In this document: positions 22,916-33,745 of the stretch, one piece after another
How positions within the stretch are numbered: the stretch's first letter is position 1
Layout: every line of letters begins with the position of its first letter
NCBI RefSeq assembly: GCF_963678635.1
Contig: NC_087068.1
Coordinates: 57,273,896-57,337,895, forward strand
Origin: Symsagittifera roscoffensis
Taxonomy: Eukaryota > Xenacoelomorpha > Acoela > Convolutidae
Direction of reading: 5' to 3'
Length of the DNA stretch: 64,000 nucleotides
Program-made: the position numbers and the translations under genes
The notes under the pieces: model-generated
Told to the model about the DNA's origin: nothing
Seen by the model: only the letters and a program-made list of their open reading frames with translations
The model's database searches: none

Positions 22916-23981
22916 TGGCGCACTCAAAAACTGATTCGAACCTGCGGGGAATACCCGCTTTTTGGCCGAACCACACGGTAGAACCTCCCACCCAATGGAA
23001 CAACTGGATAGACCAATTCCTTTTGCCTATCATTGCGAAGAAAAGTTTATACATAGACAACCTCAAAGAACCAGTGGAAGGGGACACGACGTTACCGATC
23101 CTAGAAGGCGCTCAGGAGTCAGAAACTGACCAACAGAGGAAAGCCAGGGAGGCCAGGAACAAAGAGTAATGCGAGTCTACGAACACGCTGAAGAGAAAAG
23201 ACTAGCAGAAGATAAACGGAAATTCGGAGGAATGAGGAGATATGAGGCTGACAAAAAAGTAAGGTCAATCCTATACTTGGCCTTAGGAGCGGAAGGAAAA
23301 AGAGTTTTCGCCCAGAAAAATCCACGGTTAAAAGTCCTAGGAATCTCATTCAAGGAATTTTACGAACTGCTAGAATCGACTTTTATGAAATCAACCAACA
23401 TAACATTTGAACGATATAAATTATTGAGCAGGAAACAAAAGAACAAACTATGAACAATTTTGGGGCGCGTTATCAGATTTAGCAAGATCATGTGAATTAA
23501 TGCAGAACAGGAGTGGATCAGAGACGTATTTATTTTTAACATGAAAAATTGCGACTTTTAACGTAGACTACTTTCGGAAACTCTCAATCCATTGGATGCA
23601 CTGAACCAAACAATCATCGACGAAAAAGGCTACTATAACCACCTCAAATTAACCAATATGACTAGATCTTTCAACACGACAGGAAGTAGCGGGAGAGTGT
23701 ATAAAAACTTCAACAATGTAAAAAAGGAACCAAGCTTGAACATAGAAAGATCAAATACTTGTATGAAATGCGGGAATGCATTTACCAAGGGTCATCTGAA
23801 TGTGTGTCCGGCGAAAAAAATTGTGTGTAATATTTGTAAATATAAAGGACACTTCGGAAGACTTTGTAATTCGAAAGGAAGAAAACCCACTGTAAATATT
23901 GTAGATGAATCTGTAAATAGTCAGAACTGTTCTTATTCCCCAGAAGACCTTCAGGCAAGAAGCGAAGAGAAATTTTGCTGA
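22915..23981 (+). pseudogene. gag pseudogene (family A)
   Basis: Gag forms the particle and packages RNA. The start codon straddles the LTR/primer-site junction. After REARNKE (stop at 23167) the frame continues one base off as MRVYEHAEEKRLAEDKRKFG. A second shift is near 23447 and more damage lies near 23500-23590. The last part (23592-23981) has two Cys/His boxes: CMKCGNAFTKGHLNVCPA and CNICKYKGHFGRLC, the second of CX2CX4HX4C type. A TGA at 23979 separates gag from pol in the same frame. Whether that stop is a decayed codon or a programmed readthrough site cannot be told from one copy. Confidence 0.85.
22916..22950 (+). promoter_or_regulatory. Primer-binding site with extended tRNA-Ser-like complementarity
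   Basis: TGGCGCA directly follows the LTR, as expected for pairing with a tRNA 3' end TGCGCCA. Eighteen bases further on, ATTCGAACCTGC then GGGGA and ACCC follow the order and sequence of the complement of a metazoan tRNA-Ser T-arm and variable arm (recalled from memory as ATTCGAACCTGC-GC-GGGGA-GACCCC). The same bases encode the first Gag residues. Confidence 0.6.
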
Positions 23982-25365
23982 GTGAATAACGCGTGGACCG
24001 AAGAGGGGATAAGCGATAAGGACGGCTATTCCGTTCTTAACATCAGAACAATCTACGATACCAATGGCTTGGAAACCAAGAAATTAATCAACATCGGAGT
24101 GGGAGACGCTGCAATAGTCAATTCTAACATTCCAGTGGATTTGGCAAGCCCAGTGAGCTTCCTGAAGCCAAATTTACTACACGATTTGAAGTTGAGAAAT
24201 CCACAATTGAAGATACACCCAGTAGAGAAGAAAATTAGGGAACTATACTGCGGATTCACCAACGACACAATCAACATCATCGGGAAAGTGGTAGTGAGAT
24301 TACAATCCAATGGATGGACTGCGGACGAAACTCCATTTTTTATCACTTCTGGACTTGAGAGGAACATCCTGAAAAACGACAATCTTCCGAGAATTGGAAT
24401 CGAGATAGCTCAACGACAGCCTCTACTACCCGTCAACAACATAACACGCCCAGAGTTGTGTAAGTTAAATAACTATTCAGACACGATCCTTAATCTGTAT
24501 CATAAGTACAAAGGATTATTTAACAGAGTGGGAAAAATACCATTGGACAGAAAAGTTACTCATTTCCACTCTCCATTCAAACCTATCCAAACCAAAGGTA
24601 GAAGATTTCCCCTACATTTACTTGATAACGTAAGAACGGAACTAAATAGAATGGAAAAAGAAGGGCATATCGTGAAGTTAAACAAATGCGATGAAGATTG
24701 TTTTATAAGTCCAATAGTGATTACAAGAAAAAAAGACGGTAGCATCAAGTTGGCATTAGATTCGAAACTACTAAATAACCAGATATTCAAGAACAAGTAT
24801 CAAATGCCAAATATACATGAACTGATCGATAATATTGCGCTCCAACTGTCAAGCAAAGAGTCAGGGGAAGTTTGGTTTAGTAGTCTAGATCTAAAGAATG
24901 CGTACAGCCAACTACAATTATGCACAGACACCAGCAAACAGTGTAATTTTAGTTTTGTGGGGGGCAAAACCACTGAGACCTATAGGTTTTTAACTGGATT
25001 TTACGGATTGGGCAATATGCCAAATGAGTTCCAGAGAGTGATGGATTCTTTAGTGAAAGACATTCCTTTTACCAATTGTTATATCGACGTCATTTAAATA
25101 GCTTCGAAAGGTTCATTAAATGAACACAAAGCGATATTAACAAACATTTTAAACAATTTGGACAACCAGAAAATGGTGGTAAAATGGGAGAAATGTGCAT
25201 TTTCCAAAAACAAATAGAGTGGCTAGGTTTCAAGATATCAAATTCGGGCGTGAAACCATTGGTGGGAAAATCAGATTCGATTAAAAACCTACCAAACCCC
25301 AAAAACATATCTGAACTTAGGTCGTTCTTTGGGTCAATCAATCAGTATATGAAATTTTTCCGAAT
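23982..25365 (+). pseudogene. Protease and reverse transcriptase (family A pol), dead
   Basis: The protease active site expected as D-S/T-G reads VDLASPVSFL (near residue 52). The following INIIGKV, PFFITSG and ERNIL fit retropepsin flap and tail motifs. The RT palm is recognisable: ISPIVITRKKDGSIKLALDS, YQMPNIHELID, VWFSSLDLKNAYSQ, FLTGFYGLGNMPNEFQRVMD. The catalytic YIDD box reads YIDV (GTC at 25089-25091) and is followed by TAA at 25095-25097. RT connection sequence (QIEWLGFKISNSGVKPL, SELRSFFGSINQYMKF) continues in another frame to 25378. Confidence 0.9.
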
Positions 25366-25980
25366 TTGTCTTCCCTAAGTTCTCCCCTACGACCACTTCT
25401 CATAAAGAAATCAGTCTACCAATGGAATGACGAACATACTAAAGCGTTTGAAGAATTAAAACAACAGATAGTGAACATAAAAGAGAATAATCATTTCGAC
25501 ATAAAATGGATGTTAAGACAAAAGACATATGCTTCTCATAGTGGTTTGGGAGCTACCCTAGAACAATGGGATGGGGAGAATTGGGTAACAATAGCATTCG
25601 CCTCCCGATTTTTAAACAACCACGAAAGTAAATATTCGACAAACAAACTTGAATTGTTGGGAGTAGTCTGGGCTACAGAACATTTTAAAAATTACTTGTA
25701 TGGTGCTGAATTTGAAATTTTAACGGATCATAAGGCATTGCTATCAGCATTAAATGCAAATCAGAGTAATAAAACTCCCGCTGGGTAACCCGTTGGGTAA
25801 ACCGACTTTTACCATTTAATTTCAAGATCAAGCACATACCGGGAAAAGAAATGGGATTTACAGATTTATTGTCGAGACTACCTTCAGGAAAAGCACTCCC
25901 AACGTCACACTATGATAGCGAATTTGTAGTGGCTACAGTACAAAAGATTGCAGAGAACCTCTTTGTAAATAGCGATTGTA
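25366..25980 (+). pseudogene. RNase H domain (family A pol), dead
   Basis: Motifs: FASRFLNNHESKYSTNKLEL, ATEHFKNYLYG and EILTDHKALLSAL. The first catalytic Asp, expected in a CDASHSGLGA motif, is Tyr (TYASHSGLGA, near 25530). TAA at 25786-25788 and later stops interrupt the C-terminal HIPGKEMGFTD-like sequence. Confidence 0.85.
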
Positions 25981-26390
25981 AAAAGAATAATTGTAAATAG
26001 AACGAAGTGTATAATCCAGTGGATGTAAATACGATCAGTAACTTGGATTGTAATAATCCAATGGGCGGAAAGAAAAATTTATCGCTAAGCATCCAACGGT
26101 CGTTCTTCTCGAATATTCAGAATTACGTAAACGACACTATCAGGATTTGTAATTCCAATCACTCGCTTTCAGAGTCTTGCACAAGCGGTTGCGTTCCATT
26201 AAATTTATCAAAAATTGACTTCAATTATTTTCATTTATCAGATAAAACTTTTTTTTATTTTTTCTTGCCAAATCAATACTTTCAATCAATCAGTCATTAA
26301 ATTCCGATAAAAAATAACAGTTTCAAGAATTCATTACATCGGTTAACTTGTTAAAAATTTCCCTCAGGGCATAAAAGAAAGGAATTTTTT

Positions 26391-27300
26391 TTGAACTTTA
26401 ATAACGATACAATGTCAGACTTACACAAGAAATTACTGGCCAAGTACAAGGGAGATCTCAGGTTGCCTGACAACCCGTTATCGCTCACAGATCATTGCTC
26501 AAACAAGCTTATCAAACTCATGACGGACGAAGATAAAATCCTCAAGGAGGTAAAGAAGGCGGTACAGGAAGGCAGACCATTGGACAAATTCGGAGCCTTC
26601 CTAAAGAACTTCCAGAGGGACATTCACGTGAAAGAAGGACTGTTATTTAACGATAACAAATTGATAGTACCGGCTGCATTAAGATCACCACTTTTGTCAC
26701 TTCTTCACGAAACTCACCCAGGACAGTTCGGGATGAAAGCCTTGGCAGAAAACATCTGGTGGCCACACCTATACAGAGAGATCTACCATCACGGAAAGAA
26801 TTGCATTCAGTGTATCATGGCCGGTAAGAACCTAAAAGTGTTACTAGGGACAAAAAAAACTGAGAAATTACCGATTCTGACCGAACCAAACGAAGAAGTA
26901 GATTTAGACTTTGCGGGCCCATTGGACAAGAGTTGGGGTAACTCAAAATACCTTTTGTTATGCATCGGTCGCTTTTCAAAGATTCCGTCTGCAAAGGTAG
27001 TGAACAATACCTCGGCTTCCTCGATTTTAACTTTCATGACAGATTACTGCCATCTTCACGGATTTCCAAAGTCCATTAGAGACGACCATGGGTCATGTTT
27101 TACTTGGTTTGATTTTAGAAACTTCTGTGAGAAGAACAACTTTAATTTAATCCTATGTACGGTCGGGGATCATAGATCCAACGGAGTAGTAGAAAGACTC
27201 ATTTACACTGTCAAAGCTAAGCTAATGGCGATGTCGTTCAACGATCCAAAACCATCTTAAAATACGGCAATTGGTAAAAAATTATTTGGAATATCTGGTC
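26391..27300 (+). pseudogene. Integrase (family A), interrupted
   Basis: Zinc-binding region HETHPGQFGMKALAENIWWP then CIQC. Catalytic core: first Asp in DLDFAGPLDKSWG, second in RDDHGSCFTWFDF, Glu in NGVVERLIYT. All three acidic residues are present, but CIDRFSK of the sister copy is CIGRFSK here and TAA at 27258-27260 truncates the protein before the C-terminal domain, which resumes in other frames. Confidence 0.88.
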
Positions 27301-27376
27301 GACGAAACAATCATCCATTGGATGCTCTCCTTTCTCAAAACATTTTAATAGATCTCCCAATACGTTCTGGAAATCT

Positions 27377-28640
27377 TTGGTCTCTCACGCGATTAGTTTA
27401 GATAAGGGGAACTCAGTTCTATCAAAGGACAGAGCACAAGACTGGGGGGCTGACGACGCGTTTGAAGATGGCTATCTGGAAAACAGAGCAATGGAGGAAA
27501 GAGGGTACGAGAGCGACCCTGCTGACAAAGTAGATAGAAATCCCCAGCGAGCCCCACTGTCAAACCATTTCAGCCAAGGAGGTAACTGGTTTAGGAGAAC
27601 AGTTAACAGGAGGGAAGGCGAACCGTATTTTAAACCACTTGGGGGTAAACCTCTGTCAGACACGAAGCATACGGTCACATTAGACAACGGACACGTGATC
27701 AGAAAATCTGACTTAGCTTTTAACAAAATCCATTCGGCAGCTCTAGGACATTTTCGGCAAGACCGAATTTGCTAATTAATCATAATGATTTAGCATGCAA
27801 GCGAAAAAAAAACTCCTCTTCCAAGAGACGAGATTCAAATGTAGGAGGCCCTTCAACGAGTTACACACCAACGGGAGGAAATACAAACAAAAGGAGGAGA
27901 ACTAACACCACGAGCACGAAAGGTTCAAAGTTCGACTTTAATAGCTTAGATTCTTCGTTAAAGTTAGACCTTTGCAATAAAGTCATTGATGACTACTTGG
28001 GTACGGAAGCGGAAACTGTATGTAATACACCGTCTGTTAACTTACATAGTGATTTAGATCAGCCAAGAAGTACCGTACAAAGCTAAACAAACACTCAGAC
28101 AACAATCACTATACCAACGGGCACAAGCGACGACCCAATTCGAGTGGACAGCTCTCCGGAGAAGACAGTGGAGACACCAAAAACTCCGATATCCTACAAA
28201 CATTGCGCAAAAAGGAACCCAGGCCCCCCTAATATTTACAGAGATAGGCGTTTTATCGACCAAGTGACGCTTGGAATGGAGACCAACAGTGCAGTAGACT
28301 CCGATGACGAACTGCTAATTACGTTCTCCAGCGCAAAGAGTCCACGATCTAATTTTTTTTTACTGTACGACGTCCCCTTCGGATTATCTGACACCCATTG
28401 AAGAGATCCCACGCCATACGACACTGGTTGCGGAAACCACACAAGGTCCCTTTTCAACACCCTCCTCTCAAGCAACAAAGGCCGCATGGGTATCTCCACC
28501 ATTTGTAGAAGTTACTAGTAATTCCCAGGATGATGACGGCAGTGACATATCCTCGGGAATTGACGCTGATGTAAGAAGAGAGGCCGATAACTTCCATGAT
28601 AGATATAACGCCACGGCCTTAAGCTTTGAAAACTGTTAAA
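27377..28640 (+). pseudogene. Integrase C-terminal domain and long low-complexity tail (family A)
   Basis: Collinear with residues after the core in the intact copy at 43577-45503. It contains a GPY/F-like piece (KHTVTLDNGHVIRKSDLAF), then a Ser/Thr/Pro-rich region with conserved islands (RVDSSPEKTVETPKTPIS, NPGPPN, RRFIDQVTLG). Broken into at least four frames. Function of the tail is unknown. Confidence 0.8.
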
Positions 28641-29003
28641 CTCTGGTAACATGATATCTTTCGTACTTGCTTGAGCTTTTATCCATTGGATAACCCAATT
28701 TTTTTTTTACTATTGTCTAGTTAGTGATTTAATTAGTTTGCCTTAATTGTATAAATGCTACATAACCCCAGTTGTACATATCATCTTGTTCATTCAGTGT
28801 TGATATCTGTGTAAACTTGTAAGTAGCCTGTATATATTACCATATAATCACCTCCATTGTAATTTGTACTCTCTGTAAATGTCCATTGGTGCTAAACGTG
28901 GTTACTTTTCGTTTCAAATTTGGCCCTGGTGGAACGAGGGGAGATGGAGTATATGTGTGATATTGGCTACATCGACGAGCGGGCAGATATTAATTTTTTG
29001 TGC

Positions 29004-29012
29004 AGTGGGGAA
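29004..29012 (+). promoter_or_regulatory. Polypurine tract of the family A element
   Basis: AGTGGGGAA abuts the 3' LTR. The same tract lies next to the LTR at 43182 in the minus-strand copy. Confidence 0.8.
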
Positions 29013-29223
29013 TGTTGTGATTTAGTATTTTAGTATGTTATAACCTTGACCTCTATTACCTAATTAAGTACCAGTCAATGTTCACTCTCAGAAGTCCAGT
29101 AGACTTCGGATCACTAGTTGCTCTTTTTAGACTACAGTCGGTTTTAATTCAAACAATACTTTTACTCTCTTTTAACTTTAGTTAGATACATTAGTTACCA
29201 GTGGTAAACTTACACTTTTATTA
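29013..29223 (+). repeat. 3' LTR of the family A element
   Basis: 211 bp, same length as the 5' LTR. It ends TTATTA (5' copy TTATCA) followed by target duplicate CACTC. Confidence 0.93.
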
Positions 29224-29228
29224 CACTC

Positions 29229-30188
29229 ATTATAGCATTCTTGCAGAATTGGATATTCACGTCGGCCGACTAAGTTTGCTATTAAAACATTTTTGTAGAT
29301 ATGATTTGAAAAATTTTAAATCTAGGCCAGTTGTCATCTGACAAAAATTTTTATTGGCTATTTCTCGACAATACTTCTGGAGCTGGCCAATAATGCAAAG
29401 GGTATGTTAAAATCTGCAATTCAGAAGAAATTATATTGCAGACAAAATAAGGTTAAGATTTCTTATAGAAAACCACACAATCAAAGTATGATGTTCTCAA
29501 TGCCATTTTGGAACTTTGCGAGGCAGTTCATTTTGCAGTACTGTTGTTATGAAACAAGGCTTTCACTCCAACCACGCTTTCTAGTTGTGTTTCTGATTCA
29601 TCATTTGTATAATAAAAAAAACAGACTAAGCTAGCAAAGCTTTTAACGTTATGAAAATATCTCCAAAGCGCGAAATTAGCAAGAGTTATCAAGTTTTCAT
29701 TGTCTATAGCAAACGTGATCGCAATTTTTTTGTGCGAAACGACCAATATGATTATTTTGATTTAATCAATATCTTCATTGGAAAAAAAACTTACGTAAAA
29801 AATAACATAATACCGCGTTTGAACTGAATCAAAAAATAACCCAATCAAAGAAATTGCGTCATTTTTTCTAAGTTTGAAACAATTACAACAAAGGAAATTG
29901 CATCGCTTAAGCTGCTTGTAAACTTCAAGGCATCTTTTTCAAACGGAGTTTTCCCTTCCAAAAACGAGACAGCCCAAACTTAGAAATTTAGACAAACACA
30001 ATTGTTTTAAGTACAACATCAAAAAAAGTACCGAAACGCCATTTACACAAGATTTTCCAAAAAACTGCCGAGGCGCACTAAACTGGTTCAAATTAGTTTT
30101 TTTTCAGAGGTTTTTAAACAATTGCTGATCTGAAAAAAATTGACAAAAAAATTAAAGGGAGTTGAAGTCACTCAAATTAATTTGTTTT
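29229..30188. other. Non-coding stretch
   Basis: AT-rich with no recognised gene, RNA or element end. Confidence 0.45.
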
Positions 30189-30714
30189 TGTTTCCAATTT
30201 TCGTAGCGGAAGTAACGGAATATTTGTGCTCGGGGTGGGGTTTTTTTTCAGACAAATTTCGACTAGCCATTTTTGACGGAATTTTTTTACATCATTCGAA
30301 AGCTATTGCTGTCCTGAGCTTGATTTTGCAAAAATATTTCACTTGCGATCTTTTTTCGTACAGTTATGGGGGTATAAAGATTGCCATTTTGGCCAATTTC
30401 GAACAATTAACTTGAACTATCGCACGATAAATTTCGCGCTATTAACGAGTAAGCGAGATTTGATCCGTCTTAGCAATCGTTCCAAATTGGCTCAATGAAG
30501 TTTATATGCCATAATTTATTTGTTAATAGAAGCCAAATTTATCACTTTGTACTTGATATGACGTTTGGGGGGATGTTTTCACAAAAAATCTCAAACTTTT
30601 TCAAAACTTTGTTTTTATTTTATTACGTTTAAATTTTTCATGTTATTACTGCTCCTTGGATTTTAAAAGGCAGTCGGAATATTCAGGGCTTTGTCTTGAT
30701 ACGAGCACTTTTGT
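30189..30714 (+). mobile_element. Hairpin-ended (Helentron-like) element, decayed copy
   Basis: Shares the family's internal sequence (GGAATATTTGTGCTCGGGG, AAGATTGCCATTTTGGCC, ACGAGTAAGCG) and the 3' end CAGTCGGAATATTCAGGGC...GATACGAGCACTTTTGTT. The 5' inverted repeat and one side of the 3' hairpin are degraded (GGGCTTTGTCTTG). Confidence 0.7.
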
Positions 30715-31309
30715 TTGATTTTGGCCCAGTTTTGATTGTTCTTTTACCTCTAGAATCTTGTTACCACAGTGTCTTAAGCCTTTCAGATATGACCTTGCAA
30801 TTGCTCAATAGATTAATTTTAACTCTGGTACTTATTAGCAGACTTATATTATCTACAATCTCTCACAAAACAACGCGCTTTCAGAAATTTTTTACCTGGG
30901 TGAAGGCTGCAATTATTCTATAGTGGTTTTACAGCTCTAATGACTTGCCTAATTTGCTGATCTTTTGTATTTTGTTAAAAATCTTTTTATTGCTAATTCT
31001 AAACAGTAGCTCCTGTTGCACAAAATAGTTCATTCAAAGAAAACTCAATGGAAGTTTGACTCTGTGCCTTCTCCTAATTGATGTTAAAATCCAGAAATAT
31101 AACTTGCAGCCTAATGTTTACTTAGAGATATCAATTGGATGTCAAGTGAACATATTTGAACATTTTTTTTTGCTTTTTGGAGAAAGTGACAAAAAATTCA
31201 TGCTCGCTGTGTTTTTTTCCTGCATAATTGCAAGGATTTTTAGTTTAGCAAATTTTGGGGTAATTTTCAGAAAAAAAAATTTAAAAAGAATTGTTCAAAT
31301 GAGCGCAAG

Positions 31310-31555
31310 TTTTGAAAAAATGTGATCTCTTTATTGAAAAGTTACGTGGTTTTAAAAATTGCCAACATGGCCACTTTGGGTAATTAATGCGCTATTTATT
31401 TTGTGTTCTTAATGCGCAAGCGGAGATTCAATCCGTCATGGGAATTGTTCCAAGCTGAATTAAAGCGTACATTTGGTCTATAAAATACTTTTCTAACAGA
31501 TCTTTATATCACTTTGAACTTTACATAGCGTGTGAGTGAGTTTTTTTTAATGAAA
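31310..31555 (+). mobile_element. Fragment of the hairpin-ended element
   Basis: Diverged match to the middle of the family (TTAATGCGCAAGCGGAGATT, then CATAGCGTGTGAGTGAG). It meets the next copy in opposite orientation. Confidence 0.55.
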
Positions 31556-31559
31556 AAAA

Positions 31560-32100
31560 AACAAGGCTGCTCGTATCAGGGCAAAGCCTTTCATGTTCTG
31601 ACTGCCTTTTAAGGTTTTATGGAGCAGTAAAAACATTAAAAAATAAACGTAAAAAAATAAAATGAAATTTTTTTCTAAAATTTGAAATTTTTAATGAAAA
31701 TCTACAAAAAATTAAGTTTTAACACGCCTTTAAACTACAAAAAGATAAATTTAGTTCCTTGTACTCAATCAATTATGGCAAATAAGCTTCTTTCAACCAA
31801 TTTGGAACGATTCGAAGACGGATTAACTCTCCGCTTACGCGTTAATAGCGCAAAATATATCGCGCGTTAATTGTCCCAAATTGGCCAAAATGGCAATCTT
31901 TAAACCCCATAACTTTACGAAAAAAGATCAATCACAGGTGAAATATTTTTTCAAATTTAAGCTCAGGACAACAATACCCTTCGAATGATATAAAAAAATG
32001 CCGTCAAAAATGGCTAGTTAAAAAGTCAAAATTTGTCTGAAGATAAAAAAAACCACCCCGAGCACAAATTTTTTGTTTCTTTCGTATTGAAAGTCGGAAC
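31560..32100 (-). mobile_element. Hairpin-ended (Helentron-like) element
   Basis: Near-complete minus-strand copy: AACAAGGCTGCTCGTATCAGGGC at the 3' end and CTTTCGTATTGAAAGTCGGAAC at the 5' end (32079-32100). The 5' hairpin changes to CTTTCAATACGAAAG and keeps most pairs. Confidence 0.75.
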
Positions 32101-32193
32101 AATTATCAGTTCCTTTCAAGCGAGGACTTCTCCTTTAAACATGAAAACCAGTCTTAACATTCTAGGCTCCGCCTCAATACGAGAAGTCTTGTT
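32101..32193 (+). mobile_element. 3' end of a divergent hairpin element
   Basis: Ends CATTCT-AGGC-TCC-GCCT-CAATACGAGAAGTCTTGTT. Same layout as the main family, but the stem is AGGC/GCCT instead of AGGGC/GCCCT and still pairs. Confidence 0.6.
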
Positions 32194-32724
32194 TCATTTG
32201 CAGTTGTTTTTAGAACAGTTTATTTTATCTCTGCTATTTTGTTTCCAAGTCTTGGAATTTAACGAACAATTTCGAATTTGTTCACAATGAACAATGTTGT
32301 TCATTCTGAACTCGGAAAAACAATTTATTAAAACATACGAAAACACTTTTATTATTGAATTCAAGACACGGCTTTCTTGATGATTTATAGAGAGTTCGGA
32401 CAGACAGAAACATTTAAAAAGAGCAACTGTCTAGACATCAACTGAAATTAAAACTGAAATAAACATAACATCGAAAGTTCATAAAGCAGAGTTACGGGAT
32501 CTACTGAACAATCCCCACTTTCAAGAAAGGGGAGGAGATTGTTAGTTAGATTACTGGCAGCGAACTTTCGACCAATCAGATTGCAGCAAAATTCGAATTT
32601 ACATACAATGCTCTAGTACAAATTTACTGTTTTTATTTACAGGGGTGAATATTATTTAATAAATATAATAGGGGAAGGGAGGGGGGGGGGGTGGGTGAGA
32701 TTGTTAAATAGATCCGAGTTTCGC

Positions 32725-32868
32725 TCAAAATCTACTATAACTACGGCGGGCAATTGCATCCGAAGCGTCGAGCTGTTTCATAGTAAAATCTGGATGTTCA
32801 TCGCAGTATTTAAAAACTAGGCTAGCATAATAATCGGATAACCGACAATCTCGCATTTTGAATTTGGC
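32725..32868 (-). CDS. Likely terminal exon of an unrecognised host gene
   Basis: Behind a strong acceptor (CTTTTTGTCAG, AG at 32870-32869) lies a frame of 47 codons plus TGA. It reads AKFKMRDCRLSDYYASLVFK then YCDEHPDFTMKQLDASDAIA and RRSYSRF. Codon use and composition differ from the AT-rich surroundings. The family is not recognised and no upstream exon was identified with confidence. Confidence 0.5.
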   Translation of the reverse strand, partial: AKFKMRDCRLSDYYASLVFKYCDEHPDFTMKQLDASDAIARRSYSRF

Positions 32869-33745
32869 CTGACAAAAAGTTCAAGGTTGTTCGGCTTCAG
32901 ATTTTGCATGCAAAAAAGCGTCGAAAAGCACTGATTGCTCATTTTAATTAATTCTGTCTGTCTGAACTTTTTGCTACTAATTAGAGCTGTTCGAGATTTA
33001 ATGCAGAATAACAACTTTTCAGCTCTTGAGAAAATCGAAAACGTAACTTACTGACGACTTTTGATGCGAAACCGAGTAGCAAAAAAACTAATTGCAGTGC
33101 TTGTTTTAAGGTTTGTACCAGGTTTTGTCTGTTCTTCAGCACAAAAGTATGCTTTTCAATTTCACATCATAATGTCCTTGGGATGGCAGGTCTAATTATC
33201 CGCCAATTGAAGAGAAACTCTTGATTCCTCAAGCGTAATCAAAACTTTTGAGGCCGAGACAACTTAAAAACTTCATTGGTTAATCTTTCTTTAGTTTCAT
33301 TGTTTAATTGTTTTTTTTTATTGTGACCCGAAAACAAAGACATGAAATGATCAATTGAACCCCGCTGATTTAATTCAATGTTTTTGAATTTTTTTCTGAA
33401 ATGTGATACAAATGGATAGTTATTTTTTGCATATAACAAAACCAAGATCATTGCCGTTGAAAGTGCAGACATTTTTTATTTCATCTTATAATCGTAGTGT
33501 TTTTTTTCATCTAAAGGCAAGCGCACTGTATCTGATTGATGAAATAAATGCATGAGACATTCTTGATCTACGCAGGGAACCTTTGGGGGCGGATTTAGGG
33601 GAACCAGATTTTCCAATTTAGTAGAAACAAACTCAATAGCGTTGTTATCAACCAAGAATTTGTTCTTTTGTTCACCTGTTAATGTTTCATTTACAGTTTC
33701 CGAGACACTGAAAAATCAATTTGGTCCGCAGACAATCTGGTTACT
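32869..33745. other. Non-coding stretch before the non-LTR element
   Basis: No supported gene. A GGGGGCGGATTTAGGGG motif near 33587 recalls the hAT-like repeat starts elsewhere in the window. Confidence 0.4.

Larger units (their letters stand above)
22705..29223 (+). mobile_element. Ty3-like LTR retrotransposon, family A, complete but dead
   Basis: 6519 bp with two 211-bp LTRs and target duplication CACTC (22700-22704 and 29224-29228). Order: LTR, primer site overlapping the gag start, gag with two Cys/His boxes, protease, reverse transcriptase, RNase H, integrase, a long low-complexity tail, polypurine tract, LTR. This order (RT before integrase) is that of Ty3/gypsy elements. The LTRs differ at about 11 of 211 positions by hand count, so it is not recent. 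Stops, frameshifts and lost catalytic residues break every enzyme. It has no envelope-like frame. Confidence 0.93.

Noticed and set aside
22932-22957. A tRNA gene on the minus strand (T-arm-like GGTTCGAATC)
   Set aside because: The 3' stem does not pair, no anticodon arm or A box is seen, and the location right after an LTR fits a primer-site relic instead.
28699-28990. A possible envelope gene before the 3' LTR of family A
   Set aside because: No open frame, signal peptide or membrane anchor exists between the tail stop and the polypurine tract.
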